Source: an uncultured Truepera sp. (GTDB lineage: Bacteria > Deinococcota > Deinococci > Deinococcales > Trueperaceae). From it: a stretch of DNA of 48,311 nt. The stretch lies in assembly GCA_902806425.1 (NCBI GenBank), contig CADCWP010000316.1:1-48311 (forward strand), in the 5' to 3' direction. Of the stretch, positions 30,728 through 40,434 are shown one piece after another (within the stretch, counting starts at the first letter, position 1; each line of letters starts with the position of its first letter). A program made the position numbers and the translations under genes. Under the pieces are notes generated by a model that was not told the origin of the DNA, made no database searches, and saw only the letters and a list, made by a program, of their open reading frames with translations.

Positions 30728-31258
30728 TCACGCCTGCTCGTAGTCGACGGCGACAACTTCGAGGGTCTGCTTGCCGCGAGGGGTTTGCATATGCGCTTTT
30801 TCCCCGACCTTTGGGCCACTGGGCGCGCGGGCGATGGGCGCGGTGAAGGCTACGCGGTTCTCATCGGTGGCCGCCTCGTCAACCCCAACAACCGTAAAAC
30901 GGCGTTCCTCACCGGCGAATCTGCCTGAAAGCGTCCGCACGGTGACGGTCGCGCCGAAGCCGACTTCGCCTTGCAGTGCTGTTTGCACGACTTGGACGCT
31001 CGAGAGACGGCCCTCGAGCCCCTCTAGGCGCTCGCGCAGCGCCGCAAGTTGCCGCGCCCGCTCTGCGTCGTCATTCGCGCCGTCATCTTTACCGTCCCCG
31101 AGCCGCGCACGTTCGGCGATCAGTGCGGCACGTTCGGTCTGGAGCAGTTGCAACCCTCTAGGCGTGACGTAGTTGGGGGTGCCGGGGGGCAGCGGCGGGC
31201 GGGCCGCGACGATGATCCGTTCGCCTTGAGCGTCGTCTTTAAGAAACGCCTTACTCAT
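30728..31258 (-). CDS. GreA/GreB-family-like transcription factor with atypical coiled-coil tip
   Basis: NYVTPRGLQLLQTERAAL N-terminus; FTVVGVDEAATDENRVAFTAPIARAPSGPKVGEKAHMQTPRGKQTLEVVAV C-terminal Gre domain. Confidence 0.78.
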   Translation of the reverse strand: MSKAFLKDDAQGERIIVAARPPLPPGTPNYVTPRGLQLLQTERAALIAERARLGDGKDDGANDDAERARQLAALRERLEGLEGRLSSVQVVQTALQGEVGFGATVTVRTLSGRFAGEERRFTVVGVDEAATDENRVAFTAPIARAPSGPKVGEKAHMQTPRGKQTLEVVAVDYEQA

Positions 31259-31541
31259 AAAAACCCTTTCTTAGCTGGGGAGCTGTGGCTTCGATTATAG
31301 AGTGCTCAACTCTTGACACGCGTCGGCCAAAGTTTTTGCTCGCGTATACCCGCTTCATGTTTCTAAAGGCGTGCTTGAGCAGAAGCCGTAGCTCGGTCCA
31401 ACATCCGGCGCTCCCCGATTCGCTCAACCTCTCCGAATCGGCTTCAGCCGGGCTCCGGACAACGCCGTGCGGGTAGGGGCTGCGAGAACCCGGACCGCGT
31501 GGGTATTCGGCTGACCAGGGCTTGCTAAACTACCCTTAAAG

Positions 31542-32420
31542 ATGCAGACCATCACCTTTGTCCAACAGTTCGCCTCGCCGACCCTCGACCATTTTTTTCG
31601 CCTTATGAGCGACTTGGGCAGCACAGAGGCGTACATTATCTTTTTGCTCGGTACCTATCTGGCTTTAGACGCGCGCCTCGGGCAGCGGTTGGGCCTCTTT
31701 GTCCTCTTCGGGTTTTATCTAAATTTCCACCTTAAAGGCTTGATCGGGACGGAGCGACCGTTTCTTATCGATCCTGCGGTAGCGCGCACACCTGAAGCGA
31801 TCCCGACGAGCGGGCCGGGGTTCCCAAGCGGCCACGCGCAGATGAGCCTGACGTTCTGGGGATACGCCGCGAGTTGGCTTAAACGTCCCTGGTTCTGGGC
31901 TGTAGCGGTGCTGCTCGTCGCTTTGATCTCGCTTTCCCGGCTCTATCTGGGGATGCATTTTTTGGTCGATGTTGTCGGTGGGCTCCTTATCGGCGCGTTT
32001 TATACGGTGGTGGTGGCCTTTGCCGAACCGGTATGGGCGAGTCTCAAGGGCGTTCCGAGACCGATGAGGGCGCTTGCAGGCTTTCTGATACCGCTCTTTT
32101 TGCTGCTCGTGCTGCCGCCGCCCGGCCTCGAGTCGAGCCTTATCATGGGGGCGATGGCGGCCTTTGGCAGCGCGCCTCTGCTGCTGCCCTACAAACCCCC
32201 CGCACGGCTCGGCCCGCGCCTGCTGGTGGCTTTTGTCGGCATCGTGTTCGTCTTCGCGGCGCTTACGGCCTCGAGTCTGCTGCTACCCGAAGACTTCAAG
32301 CGCAACCCTTTAGGTGGTTTTATCCGCTACTTCGCGGTCGCCTATATCGGCCTCTACCTGACGCCGTGGCTCGCGCAGCGGCTTGGAATCGCACCCCGCA
32401 AAACTCGTGCGGCGCATTAA
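31542..32420 (+). CDS. PAP2-family phosphatase (membrane)
   Basis: KGLIGTERPF, PSGHAQMSLTFWG, SRLYLGMHFLVDVVGG. Confidence 0.9.
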   Translation: MQTITFVQQFASPTLDHFFRLMSDLGSTEAYIIFLLGTYLALDARLGQRLGLFVLFGFYLNFHLKGLIGTERPFLIDPAVARTPEAIPTSGPGFPSGHAQMSLTFWGYAASWLKRPWFWAVAVLLVALISLSRLYLGMHFLVDVVGGLLIGAFYTVVVAFAEPVWASLKGVPRPMRALAGFLIPLFLLLVLPPPGLESSLIMGAMAAFGSAPLLLPYKPPARLGPRLLVAFVGIVFVFAALTASSLLLPEDFKRNPLGGFIRYFAVAYIGLYLTPWLAQRLGIAPRKTRAAH

Positions 32421-33177
32421 ACTCACGCTCGAGTACGACGGCAGCTCCTTTTACGGCTGGCAGGTACAGGCCAAAACCGGGGAGCGGACGGTTCAGGGCG
32501 TCGTTGAGTCTGCCCTGGCCGACGTTCCCGGCGCAGTTCCCAGGGTCATGGCCGCAGGCCGCACCGACGCCGGGGTTCACGCCCTCGCCATGACGGCGCA
32601 CTACAACACCGACGACGGCATTCCGGTAGCCAACATTCCGGCGGCCCTCAACGCCCGCCTGCCGGGTGACGTTCGCGTATTGGACGCTGAGGAGGTCGGC
32701 CCGGACTTCGAGGCGCAGTTCGGGTGCCGCTATCGCCGCTACATGTACCGGCTGCGCTCGCTTCGGGGTGGGGTGACGGGGTCGGCCTTGGACCGGCAGC
32801 GGGTGCTCTTTTTGCCGCAGCGCCTCGACACCCCCGCCATGCAGCGGGCTGCCCCACAGTTTGAGGGCACACGCGACTTCGCCGCACTCGCTACCCAAGA
32901 GGTGCGCCCGACGGTCCGGACGGTGTTTTTGTGCCGCCTGCACGTCTCAGGAGCCGACCTCACGCTGCACGTCGCCGCCGACGGCTTTTTGCGAAATATG
33001 GTGCGGGCGCTTGTCGGCACGCTTGTGTGGGTCGGGGAGGGGAAGCTGACGCCGGAGCGTATTCCGGAACTCCTAGCCGCTAAAGACCGCCGCCGTATGG
33101 GGCCGAACGTACCGCCGCATGGCCTCTATTTCGCCGAGGCCGGGTATACGCCGTGGACCGGGTTCGACCTGGTTTAG
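32407..33177 (+). CDS. truA: tRNA pseudouridine synthase A
   Basis: LTLEYDGSSFYGWQ, AAGRTDAGVHAL, FLRNMVRALVGTLV; GTG start inferred. Confidence 0.92.
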   Translation: MRRIKLTLEYDGSSFYGWQVQAKTGERTVQGVVESALADVPGAVPRVMAAGRTDAGVHALAMTAHYNTDDGIPVANIPAALNARLPGDVRVLDAEEVGPDFEAQFGCRYRRYMYRLRSLRGGVTGSALDRQRVLFLPQRLDTPAMQRAAPQFEGTRDFAALATQEVRPTVRTVFLCRLHVSGADLTLHVAADGFLRNMVRALVGTLVWVGEGKLTPERIPELLAAKDRRRMGPNVPPHGLYFAEAGYTPWTGFDLV

Positions 33178-33225
33178 GGGTCTTCAGGCAGCTAAGAGAT
33201 CAAAAAGCTGAGTCCGTTCGGCCCG

Positions 33226-33927
33226 TTAACTGCTTGCGCTATCGGTACGTCCCCTCAACCCTTCCTTGCGCGCTCGCCCCGCCCACAGGTGCGCCTGACG
33301 TAGCGGCTCCGGCAGCTTTGTGCGCCCCGGCAGCGCCCGGACGAACGCCAGCCCCGCGTCAAACCCGACCCGGTGCCCCGGCGAGAGGTAGAGCGCCTTG
33401 ACGTTCGTACGGGAACGGTAGACCCAACCGACCTGTGCGCCCTTGGCGATGAGCGGCACGGCGTTCCCGGCTTCATTAGAGAGCTCCGCCGCCGGTTTGC
33501 CGTACAGGAGACTTTTGGCGACGCCGAGACTCGGTAGGTCCAGATGTACCCCCAAGTGCGCGGCGATGCCGAGGCCGCGCGGGTGCGCGACGCCCTGACC
33601 GTCGACTAGAAGTAGGTCGGGCGGTGCGGAGAGGTTAGCAAGCGCCTCCAGGTAGGCCGGGGCTTCACGAAACGATAGATAACCCGGCACGTAGGGAAAA
33701 ACGCCATCGGGGTCTACCGCGCCGAAACCAACCTCACGCACCTCTTGGGACTCACAGTCCCACAAGACTGCCGCTGCTACGAGCGCCTCATCGCGTTTAT
33801 ATGAGGCGTCGAGTGCCGCCAGGGTACGCACGTGCGAAAGGTCGCCCGTAAGACTGACGCGGGCGGCGAGGTCGCGCTGAATGGCGGTAGCTTCCTGAAG
33901 GGTGCGGGGTGTAGGAAAGGCGATCAC
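33226..33927 (-). CDS. nfi: endonuclease V
   Basis: ALDASYK, PYVPGYLSFREAP, LLVDGQGVAHPRGLGIAAHLG, SLGVAKSLL. Confidence 0.9.
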   Translation of the reverse strand: MIAFPTPRTLQEATAIQRDLAARVSLTGDLSHVRTLAALDASYKRDEALVAAAVLWDCESQEVREVGFGAVDPDGVFPYVPGYLSFREAPAYLEALANLSAPPDLLLVDGQGVAHPRGLGIAAHLGVHLDLPSLGVAKSLLYGKPAAELSNEAGNAVPLIAKGAQVGWVYRSRTNVKALYLSPGHRVGFDAGLAFVRALPGRTKLPEPLRQAHLWAGRARKEGLRGRTDSASS

Positions 33928-33964
33928 AACCGATTTTACCTGTTTGCGAAGGTGACTTTTTAGC

Positions 33965-34363
33965 TCAGGGAAGAAGTTTAAGGGGTTTTATCGTCCTTAC
34001 AACGGTAAAGTGTCGTCGGTCAGTCGTAGCTACCCTGCCTGAACCGCCCTCACCCAGCGCAATCACCGCTGCGTCGGCAAACCCCAGCGGCAAGTCGGCA
34101 TACTTCCGCATCAGCTCCTGTATTCGGGGTACGTCAGCCTCTTGTTAGACGAGGCTGAAACCGCCGTTCTGACAATCGTCTAAAAACGCTGCCATAGCGT
34201 GATGTCCGACTTTGGTCTCAACCATCCAAGCGAGTTCGCTGAGAACAGCGACCGGCACGATGATTGGAGGAGTTTCCGATAAAAAGAGCCTGACGACGGC
34301 TTTGTTGTTGTGGTCGCGGCGGTTGAGAAAAGCAAAGAGCGCCGACGTGTCAGCGACGAGCAC
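33965..34363 (-). pseudogene. VapC-like PIN-domain toxin with one in-frame TAA stop (34145-34147)
   Basis: MLVADTSALFAFLNRRD...GFSLV*QEADVPRIQELMRKYADLPLGFADAAVIALGEGGSGRVATTDRRHFTVV..., same frame before and after the stop. Confidence 0.8.
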
Positions 34364-34771
34364 GCGCTACATCTTTTAAGCTTTCACTTTGAGTATCAGA
34401 AGCTATGATGCCCATTGACGAGAAACGTGGATTCCTCCGATGCCAGGCATCCAAAATCACTTCCTCAATGGCTTCTTGAAGCACCGAAATCTGTAGCCTG
34501 TAAGCTTCGCTTTCATCTAAAAGAGTTACAAGCTCAGCCCCAAGTGGAAGTTCTAGCAACACTTCACGGTCTTGCTCAGTATAGAAACGAGTAACCCCCG
34601 TAAAAAGCCGGTAGTTGTGGTGGTTATATGCTGTCCAAGGTTCTGTGCTAGCTTGTATGGCCTCAGCAAATGCTTGAAGTGCTTCGGCTCGCTTTGCCAA
34701 ACTCTCGAAAATACCAACTAGCGCCTTCCAAATCTCTAGCGCTTCTTCAAAACGCTCATCGTAAGTTGATT

Positions 34772-35641
34772 ACGTCGTTTGCTATCTAGTTTAAGGGCAG
34801 GAGAAGGGGGATGGTGGGATTACCATGGCCCCTCATCCCCGTTATCAGCGTAGCCTCGACGAGCTGTTCTTGCACGTCTACGTTTACATCGACGACTGGC
34901 TCGAGCCCTACCAAGCGCAACTCCCCAAACACAGCAGGCAAAAAGCCAGCATCAGTGAGTTGTTGACTATTGCAGTGATGGGCGAGCTGTTGGCACAACC
35001 GTATGAGAGCACGTGGTACTGGATTGTCAAGCAGCGGTTTGGCGATCTCTTTCCAAGCCTGCCCGAGTACAGCCGCTACCACCGCGTGCTCAGGAACGCT
35101 GAGCCACTATTGGCGGCGCTGGCGCTCTCAGTAGTCGCTGGGCAGTCGCGGCTGCACCTAATCGACAGCAAGCCCTTGCCGATAGCTAAGGGGAAACGAG
35201 CGGCGTGGGCGAAGCTGCCCGAAGCCGCTAAAGGCTTCTCAACCATGGGGATGGTTTACGGCTTCAAACTCCACGCCCTGACCGACGAACGAGGACTGTT
35301 CGAGAGGTGGACCTTTGCTCCGGCCAACCACAGCGATGTGACGCTAGCAGGTGAGCTTTTGGAGGGTCTAGAAGCGCATCTCATCCTTGGCGACAAAGCT
35401 TATATCGGCTCTACGGCCTGCACGCCGAAGCGCAAGAACATGGCTCAAAAGGACGATTGGAAGGGCTGGATGAGCAACGCTCGCAAACGCATTGAGTCGA
35501 GCTTTAGCTCCCTAGTCCGCTCCCTGACGCTTCATGCGGCTCAAGTTAAGACCTTCGCCTCGCTTAAAACCCGCGTCAACCTCAAGATCGCCGCCTTCAA
35601 TCTGCTCTACTCAGGCGTGCTCTTCAAATAGCAAACGACGT
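34772..35641 (+). mobile_element. IS982-like insertion sequence, 870 bp
   Basis: Identical 14-bp terminal inverted repeats ACGTCGTTTGCTAT at 34772-34785 and 35628-35641 (inverted), flanked by GATT direct repeats (34768-34771, 35642-35645). Confidence 0.85.
34825..35631 (+). CDS. IS982-like DDE transposase
   Basis: LIDSKPLPIAKGKRAAW, GMVYGFKLHALTDERG, ILGDKAYIG, RKRIESSFSSL. Confidence 0.85.
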   Translation: MAPHPRYQRSLDELFLHVYVYIDDWLEPYQAQLPKHSRQKASISELLTIAVMGELLAQPYESTWYWIVKQRFGDLFPSLPEYSRYHRVLRNAEPLLAALALSVVAGQSRLHLIDSKPLPIAKGKRAAWAKLPEAAKGFSTMGMVYGFKLHALTDERGLFERWTFAPANHSDVTLAGELLEGLEAHLILGDKAYIGSTACTPKRKNMAQKDDWKGWMSNARKRIESSFSSLVRSLTLHAAQVKTFASLKTRVNLKIAAFNLLYSGVLFK

Positions 35642-35766
35642 GATTTGGAAAGTAAACTTTGAAATCGCTCTCGGTAAGTTTCGTAGGAATTAGCAAACGG
35701 GTCCATAGAAGATTATAGACAGGAGCTTTGACTGAAGAGGTTAAACGCTTGACCTATAATTACTCT

Positions 35767-36225
35767 ATGACCCACTTTGAAAACGGCAAAGCCGTCATGG
35801 TTGACGTGTCGGAAAAAGCTGACACGTTCCGTGAGGCGACGGCGCGCTCGAGCGTCCTCCTCACCCCTGAGGTTTTAGCGGCGCTGAACGCTGGCCCTGA
35901 AAAGGGCGACCCTATCGCAGTCGCCGAACTCGCGGGCATCATGGCCGCTAAACGCACGAGTGAACTCATACCGCTCTGTCACCCATTGCCGCTCACCAAG
36001 GTCTCGGTGCGGGGTGAACTTGACGAAGCCTCGGCGCAGGTTCACTTCACCGCGACCTGCCGCGTGACCGGCAAGACGGGCGTCGAGATGGAGGCGTTAG
36101 TCGCCGCGAGCGTCGCCGCCCTGACGCTCTACGACATGCTTAAAGCACACGGCAAGGGGATGGTGATTCAGGACGTTCGGCTTCTCAGCAAGACCGGCGG
36201 CAAGTCGGGCAGTTGGACAGGCTAG
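35767..36225 (+). CDS. moaC: cyclic pyranopterin monophosphate synthase MoaC
   Basis: [68 protein letters not shown]. Confidence 0.93.
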   Translation: MTHFENGKAVMVDVSEKADTFREATARSSVLLTPEVLAALNAGPEKGDPIAVAELAGIMAAKRTSELIPLCHPLPLTKVSVRGELDEASAQVHFTATCRVTGKTGVEMEALVAASVAALTLYDMLKAHGKGMVIQDVRLLSKTGGKSGSWTG

Positions 36226-36226
36226 G

Positions 36227-36673
36227 GTGGCGACGCTGACGTTTGCCCGCCCGCTGAGCCCGGACGACCAAGAGGCGCTCGAGCCCCTAGACGCAAGCTA
36301 CGCCGAGCACTTCGGTTTGGAACCCGTGCTCACGAAAAGCAGCGTCAGCTTCTACGTCCGTACCGGGCACGCCTTTGTCGCGGAACGTGAGGGCGAAACG
36401 GTCGGCTTCGTCCTCGCTCAAGCCGTCTGGAACGGAACGCGGCCCACCGTCTATGTAAACCGTTTGAGCGTGTCCGATGTGACCGATTCCGGAGCGCGTG
36501 AAGCGCTTTTAGAGGCCGTCACCAAGAGCGCCTACGACGCCGCCGTGTACGACTTGCAGGTACAGGTGCCGGAAGCCGACGACGGTGCGGCTCGGGCGCT
36601 CGCCGCCAAAAGTTACGCGCTCACGCCCGAGCGCGTCTACGGGCGGGTGCTGGGCTCGAGGGGCCGCAGGTGA
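36227..36673 (+). CDS. DUF1999-like GNAT-fold protein
   Basis: Length and FVAEREGETVGFVLAQAVWNGTRPTVYVNRLSV; GTG start. Confidence 0.65.
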   Translation: MATLTFARPLSPDDQEALEPLDASYAEHFGLEPVLTKSSVSFYVRTGHAFVAEREGETVGFVLAQAVWNGTRPTVYVNRLSVSDVTDSGAREALLEAVTKSAYDAAVYDLQVQVPEADDGAARALAAKSYALTPERVYGRVLGSRGRR

Positions 36674-37017
36674 GGGGGGCCAACACCTACATCGGCGTCT
36701 ACCAGGCACGCCTCGAGATGCCCTGGGTGGGGTCCCTCAAAGAGAAGCGGGCGCTTGTAAAACCCGTGGTCGAACGGCTCAAGGTGCGCTTTGCGGTGGC
36801 GGTGGCCCGTCTCGACGGGCTGAATGAGCACAGCTGGGAGACGCTCGGCGTCACGGCCATCAGCAGCGACCGGGTGGGGCTCGAAGGACTTTTGCACAAG
36901 GTCGAAGCGTTCGTCGTGGCGGGAGGCGAGTACCGCGTCACCGCGAGCAGTTTAGACATTGAGGTGTGGGAGCCGCTCTCGCGCTCGGGTCCTGTTACGG
37001 GTTTTTCACAGCTTTAG
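36670..37017 (+). CDS. DUF503-family protein
   Basis: SLKEKRALVKPVVERLKVRFAVAVARLDGLNEH. Confidence 0.82.
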   Translation: MRGANTYIGVYQARLEMPWVGSLKEKRALVKPVVERLKVRFAVAVARLDGLNEHSWETLGVTAISSDRVGLEGLLHKVEAFVVAGGEYRVTASSLDIEVWEPLSRSGPVTGFSQL

Positions 37018-37034
37018 GGTAAGATTGCCGCACA

Positions 37035-37129
37035 TATAGCAGGTATCATCTGGTTTGAGCCAAAATCAGCCTACGCTAAACTACCTGCAACGTACTTTAG
37101 GTGATGATAGCTGCGTTCCACCGGCTCAG
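37035..37129 (+). repeat. diverged intergenic repeat, copy A
   Basis: Colinear blocks TATAGCAGGTA, CTGGTTT, ACGTACTTT, CCGGCTCAG shared with 41777-41882 (its A copy has CAACGTACTTTAGG). Confidence 0.45.
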
Positions 37130-37185
37130 TATCTATGAAAAACGCTATAGTAGCCCAAGCAACCCACTTGGCCTCAGGGAGAGAC

Positions 37186-37614
37186 ATGGCAGATAAAACG
37201 CGGTCTGAAGTGCCTAAAGAGGTGCCCTCGAAAGTTCCCCAGAAGGGTCGCGGCGCGCCGCTCCAAACGAAAGACCGCGTTACGGTCACCGACGAGGCGC
37301 TCGCCACCCTTATCGGCCTCGCCGCGCACGAGGTTCCCGGCATCATCGGGATGTCCCCGGCAAACCTCCGCGAGGGTATCAAACGCATTCTCGGCGCGCA
37401 ACAGGCCGACGAAGGGGTCGAGATTTCGCGCAGCGCCGAGGGTGACGAAAGGGCGGCCGTCGACCTCTACGTCGCGGTCGCCTACGGCGTCAACATTCCG
37501 GCGGTCGCCGAGTCGGTCCGCGAGCGGGTGCTCTACGCCGCCAAGACATTCGCCGGGGTCGTGATCACGCGGGTCGGCGTTCACGTCGCGGGGGTGGGCC
37601 GTGCTGGACGTTAA
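37186..37614 (+). CDS. Asp23/Gls24-family protein
   Basis: VTVTDEALATLIGLAAHEVPGIIGMSPANLREGIKRILG and VDLYVAVAYGVNIPAVAESVRERV. Confidence 0.82.
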   Translation: MADKTRSEVPKEVPSKVPQKGRGAPLQTKDRVTVTDEALATLIGLAAHEVPGIIGMSPANLREGIKRILGAQQADEGVEISRSAEGDERAAVDLYVAVAYGVNIPAVAESVRERVLYAAKTFAGVVITRVGVHVAGVGRAGR

Positions 37615-39202
37615 GGCCGATCACGTCCGGCTCGAGGCCCGCGATCTCGCCACCGCTTTCGCCTTTGCGACCGACTGGCTCGGCGTCTACGTCGACGAGG
37701 TCAACGCGCTCAACGTCTATCCCGTTCCCGACGGCGACACCGGTACCAACATGCACCTCACCATGCAGTCGGTGCGGCGGCAGCTCAGCGACGAGCGTCC
37801 CAAAACGATGGCGGCCCTTGCCCACGCGCTCTCGTACGGGTCGCTCCTAGGCGCGCGCGGCAACTCGGGCGTCATCTTAAGTCAGGTGCTCAAGGGTTTT
37901 TCGGAATCCATCAAGGGCCAGAGCACGCTCGGCGCGAAAGCGGTGATCGAGGCCCTTAAGAGCGCCTCTAAAAGCGCCTACGCCGCCGTCATGAAACCGG
38001 TTGAAGGAACCATCCTGACGGTCGTTCGCTCCGCCGCCGAAGGGGCCGAAAAGGCGGCCTCGGGCTCCCCCTTGGACGTCCTCCGCGACGCCTGGAAAGC
38101 GGGCGACGACGCCCTGAAAAAGACGCCCGAGATGCTCCCGCTGCTCAAGCAGGCGGGCGTCGTTGACTCCGGCGGGTTGGGTTTTTTGCGCGTTTTAGAG
38201 GGCATCATCGCCTCGTTTGAAGGCCGTGATCTGCCGCCGCCGCCGAACGTCACCGCGCGCGCGCAAGAGGGTTTTGAAGAGCAGGAATTCGGCTTCTGCA
38301 CCGAGTTCTTGCTCTCTAATGTGACGGTGCCTACCAAGGAGATTCAGGAGCAGGTCAAGGCGTACGGCGACTCGCTTTTAGTCGTCGGCGCGGAGGGCTT
38401 TGTAAAGGGGCACATCCACACCGAAGAACCCGAACAGCTCTTGGCCCTCGTCGCCCGCTACGGCACCATGGTGCGCTCCAAAGTCGAGGACATGAGCGAG
38501 CAGCACCAGGAGATTTTAGCAGGTGCGAACCTGAGCGAGGTCGCGCCGCCCAAAACGGCCTTGGTCGCGGTCAGCGCGGGCTTCGGCGTCACCAAGGTGT
38601 TTCGGAGTCTCGGCGCGCGCGTCGTCGGGGGTGGGCAGACGAACAACCCGAGCGTGCAGGACATCGCCGACGCGGTGAGAAGCGTCGGCGCGCTGGATGT
38701 CATCATCATGCCCAACAACAAAAACATCATCATGGCTGCCGAGCGGGTCGCCGAGCTGGTTCCGGAAAAACGGGTGTGGGTCCTCCCGACCCGCACGCTG
38801 GGGCAGGGGTTGGCGGCGGCAGTTCTTTTCAGCGAAAGTGGTGACGTGAGCGCGCTGTTCGCGGAGATGCAGGGAGCCGCCGAGCACGCCTGCACCCTGG
38901 AGGTCACGACCGCAAGCCGCACGGCAGCAGTGGACGGGGTCGCGGTCAGCGAAGGCGATTTTATCGGCCTTAAGGACGGTAAACTTATGGTCGCCGCCGA
39001 CTTGCCCGAGGGGTGCTTGACGGAGCTTGTGGAGCCTGTTGCCGGAGACTATGAGATTGGCGCACTGTTCTATAGCGCTGCGATAGGCCGGGAGCGGGCG
39101 GAGGCGCTGCACGGCGCGCTCACGGCGCGTTTTGCGGGCTTAGAGCTCGAGCTTCACCCCGGCAGCCCCGACCTGTACGCGTTCGTGCTGGCGCTCGAGT
39201 AG
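37601..39202 (+). CDS. DAK2-domain fatty-acid kinase-like protein
   Basis: VDEVNALNVYPVPDGDTGTNMHLTM, GSLLGARGNSGVILSQ, VVDSGGLGFL. Confidence 0.88.
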   Translation: MLDVKADHVRLEARDLATAFAFATDWLGVYVDEVNALNVYPVPDGDTGTNMHLTMQSVRRQLSDERPKTMAALAHALSYGSLLGARGNSGVILSQVLKGFSESIKGQSTLGAKAVIEALKSASKSAYAAVMKPVEGTILTVVRSAAEGAEKAASGSPLDVLRDAWKAGDDALKKTPEMLPLLKQAGVVDSGGLGFLRVLEGIIASFEGRDLPPPPNVTARAQEGFEEQEFGFCTEFLLSNVTVPTKEIQEQVKAYGDSLLVVGAEGFVKGHIHTEEPEQLLALVARYGTMVRSKVEDMSEQHQEILAGANLSEVAPPKTALVAVSAGFGVTKVFRSLGARVVGGGQTNNPSVQDIADAVRSVGALDVIIMPNNKNIIMAAERVAELVPEKRVWVLPTRTLGQGLAAAVLFSESGDVSALFAEMQGAAEHACTLEVTTASRTAAVDGVAVSEGDFIGLKDGKLMVAADLPEGCLTELVEPVAGDYEIGALFYSAAIGRERAEALHGALTARFAGLELELHPGSPDLYAFVLALE

Positions 39203-39284
39203 GCCGGTGCGTCGCCGTGTGGGCCTCACCCGCTCTTCAACCCCTTCACACACGCCCGCAGCTTCTGTAAGCTAGACTCGCCAA

Positions 39285-40226
39285 ATGATCAGGCGTTCTC
39301 TAGCCCTCCTGGTGCTGACCCTGCTTTTCAGCACCTTAGCTAGCACTGGGCTCGCGCAGCGCTGCTACGATGAAGTTCGCGCGGGGCTGAGTATCAATGA
39401 GCTGTCGCAACCGGCAACCGGGCGCAGCGCAGCGCGGCTCTTTAGGCGCGCCGTCGAGCTGCTCGAGCCCTCGCTGCCGCCCTTGCAACGGGTCGTCGAC
39501 CTGCCCGTCACCGCCGACGACCCTGACCGCGAGGCGTTTTCATACCTCGCTGACCGCCAACTTCTAGAACCGATGTGGCTGCCCGGGGAGTTCTCCGCCG
39601 ACGCCTGGCACGCCGCCCTGAGCAAAGTCGCGGGGTGGTACGCGCTGCCGGTCCCGGTCTTAGACGAGACCCGGCCCTCGAATAACGAGCTGTTAGATTC
39701 CTTTGCGCCCATTTTCGACGCCGCCGGGGAGGTGCTGAACCCGGTTGCGCTCTTTGCCTTCGACCCGGCGGCGGACCAGCGCATCGCGTTTTGGGCGACG
39801 CTGCGTAACGGGGTCTACCCGCGCATGATCGTGGTGCGCCCACCCGGTGAGCCCATAGACGTGCAGGGCGACACCGCCGGGGCGCTCGCGCACCTCGGCG
39901 ACTGCGTGGTGACGCCCCAAAACTACGTCTATACGCGGGCCGATACCGCCGAGCGGCTTTTTCTGGCAACCAACGAGTCGCGGATGGTGCTGCTCGAAAC
40001 CGTGCCGCCTTCGCCGCAATTATTGCTCGAGGCTCCTGTCGGTCAGGAGGCGTCGTACCTGACCTTTACGGCCCCGGAGGTCGCTGACAAGGTGCGGTAT
40101 ACGGCGCTGTTTCTAGGACCGAGCGTGGGATTTGGGGCGCTGCTACGGCTGTTGCCCCAGCTCCGTACAAACATGAGCCCGCAGGAGATCGTGTCCTTTC
40201 TGAACGGCGCGCGTAACGGGCTTTAA
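39285..40226 (+). CDS. secreted hypothetical protein
   Basis: Signal peptide MIRRSLALLVLTLLFSTLASTGLAQ; intact ORF. Confidence 0.65.
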   Translation: MIRRSLALLVLTLLFSTLASTGLAQRCYDEVRAGLSINELSQPATGRSAARLFRRAVELLEPSLPPLQRVVDLPVTADDPDREAFSYLADRQLLEPMWLPGEFSADAWHAALSKVAGWYALPVPVLDETRPSNNELLDSFAPIFDAAGEVLNPVALFAFDPAADQRIAFWATLRNGVYPRMIVVRPPGEPIDVQGDTAGALAHLGDCVVTPQNYVYTRADTAERLFLATNESRMVLLETVPPSPQLLLEAPVGQEASYLTFTAPEVADKVRYTALFLGPSVGFGALLRLLPQLRTNMSPQEIVSFLNGARNGL

Positions 40227-40434
40227 GGTCTGCGCTCCCTTACCGACAGTTATCATGGCCAGTGCTCTGCGAGGCCGTGATGACGGGTAGGGGTTTGTAT
40301 CGTGAACCGGACGGTACTCTAAAAGTCCATTGAGAAAATCTTGCGGCCTAATCGGTGGTTGCTTATTGGGCTTTGCTCGTAGCGCGAAGTGATTGCAGGG
40401 CACTACGAGGGTTTGACCGGGCGGGTTGCTCCAC

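Larger units (their letters stand above)
34350..35706 (-). pseudogene. hypothetical protein (possible antitoxin partner of the PIN gene) split by an IS element
   Basis: In-silico removal of the IS plus one GATT copy restores MDPFANSYETYRERFQSLLSKSTYDERFEEALEIWKALVGIFESLAKRAEALQ..., 161 codons including stop. Confidence 0.75.

Noticed and set aside
40230-40434. Possible further copy of the intergenic repeat
   Set aside because: No convincing run of shared blocks in either orientation.
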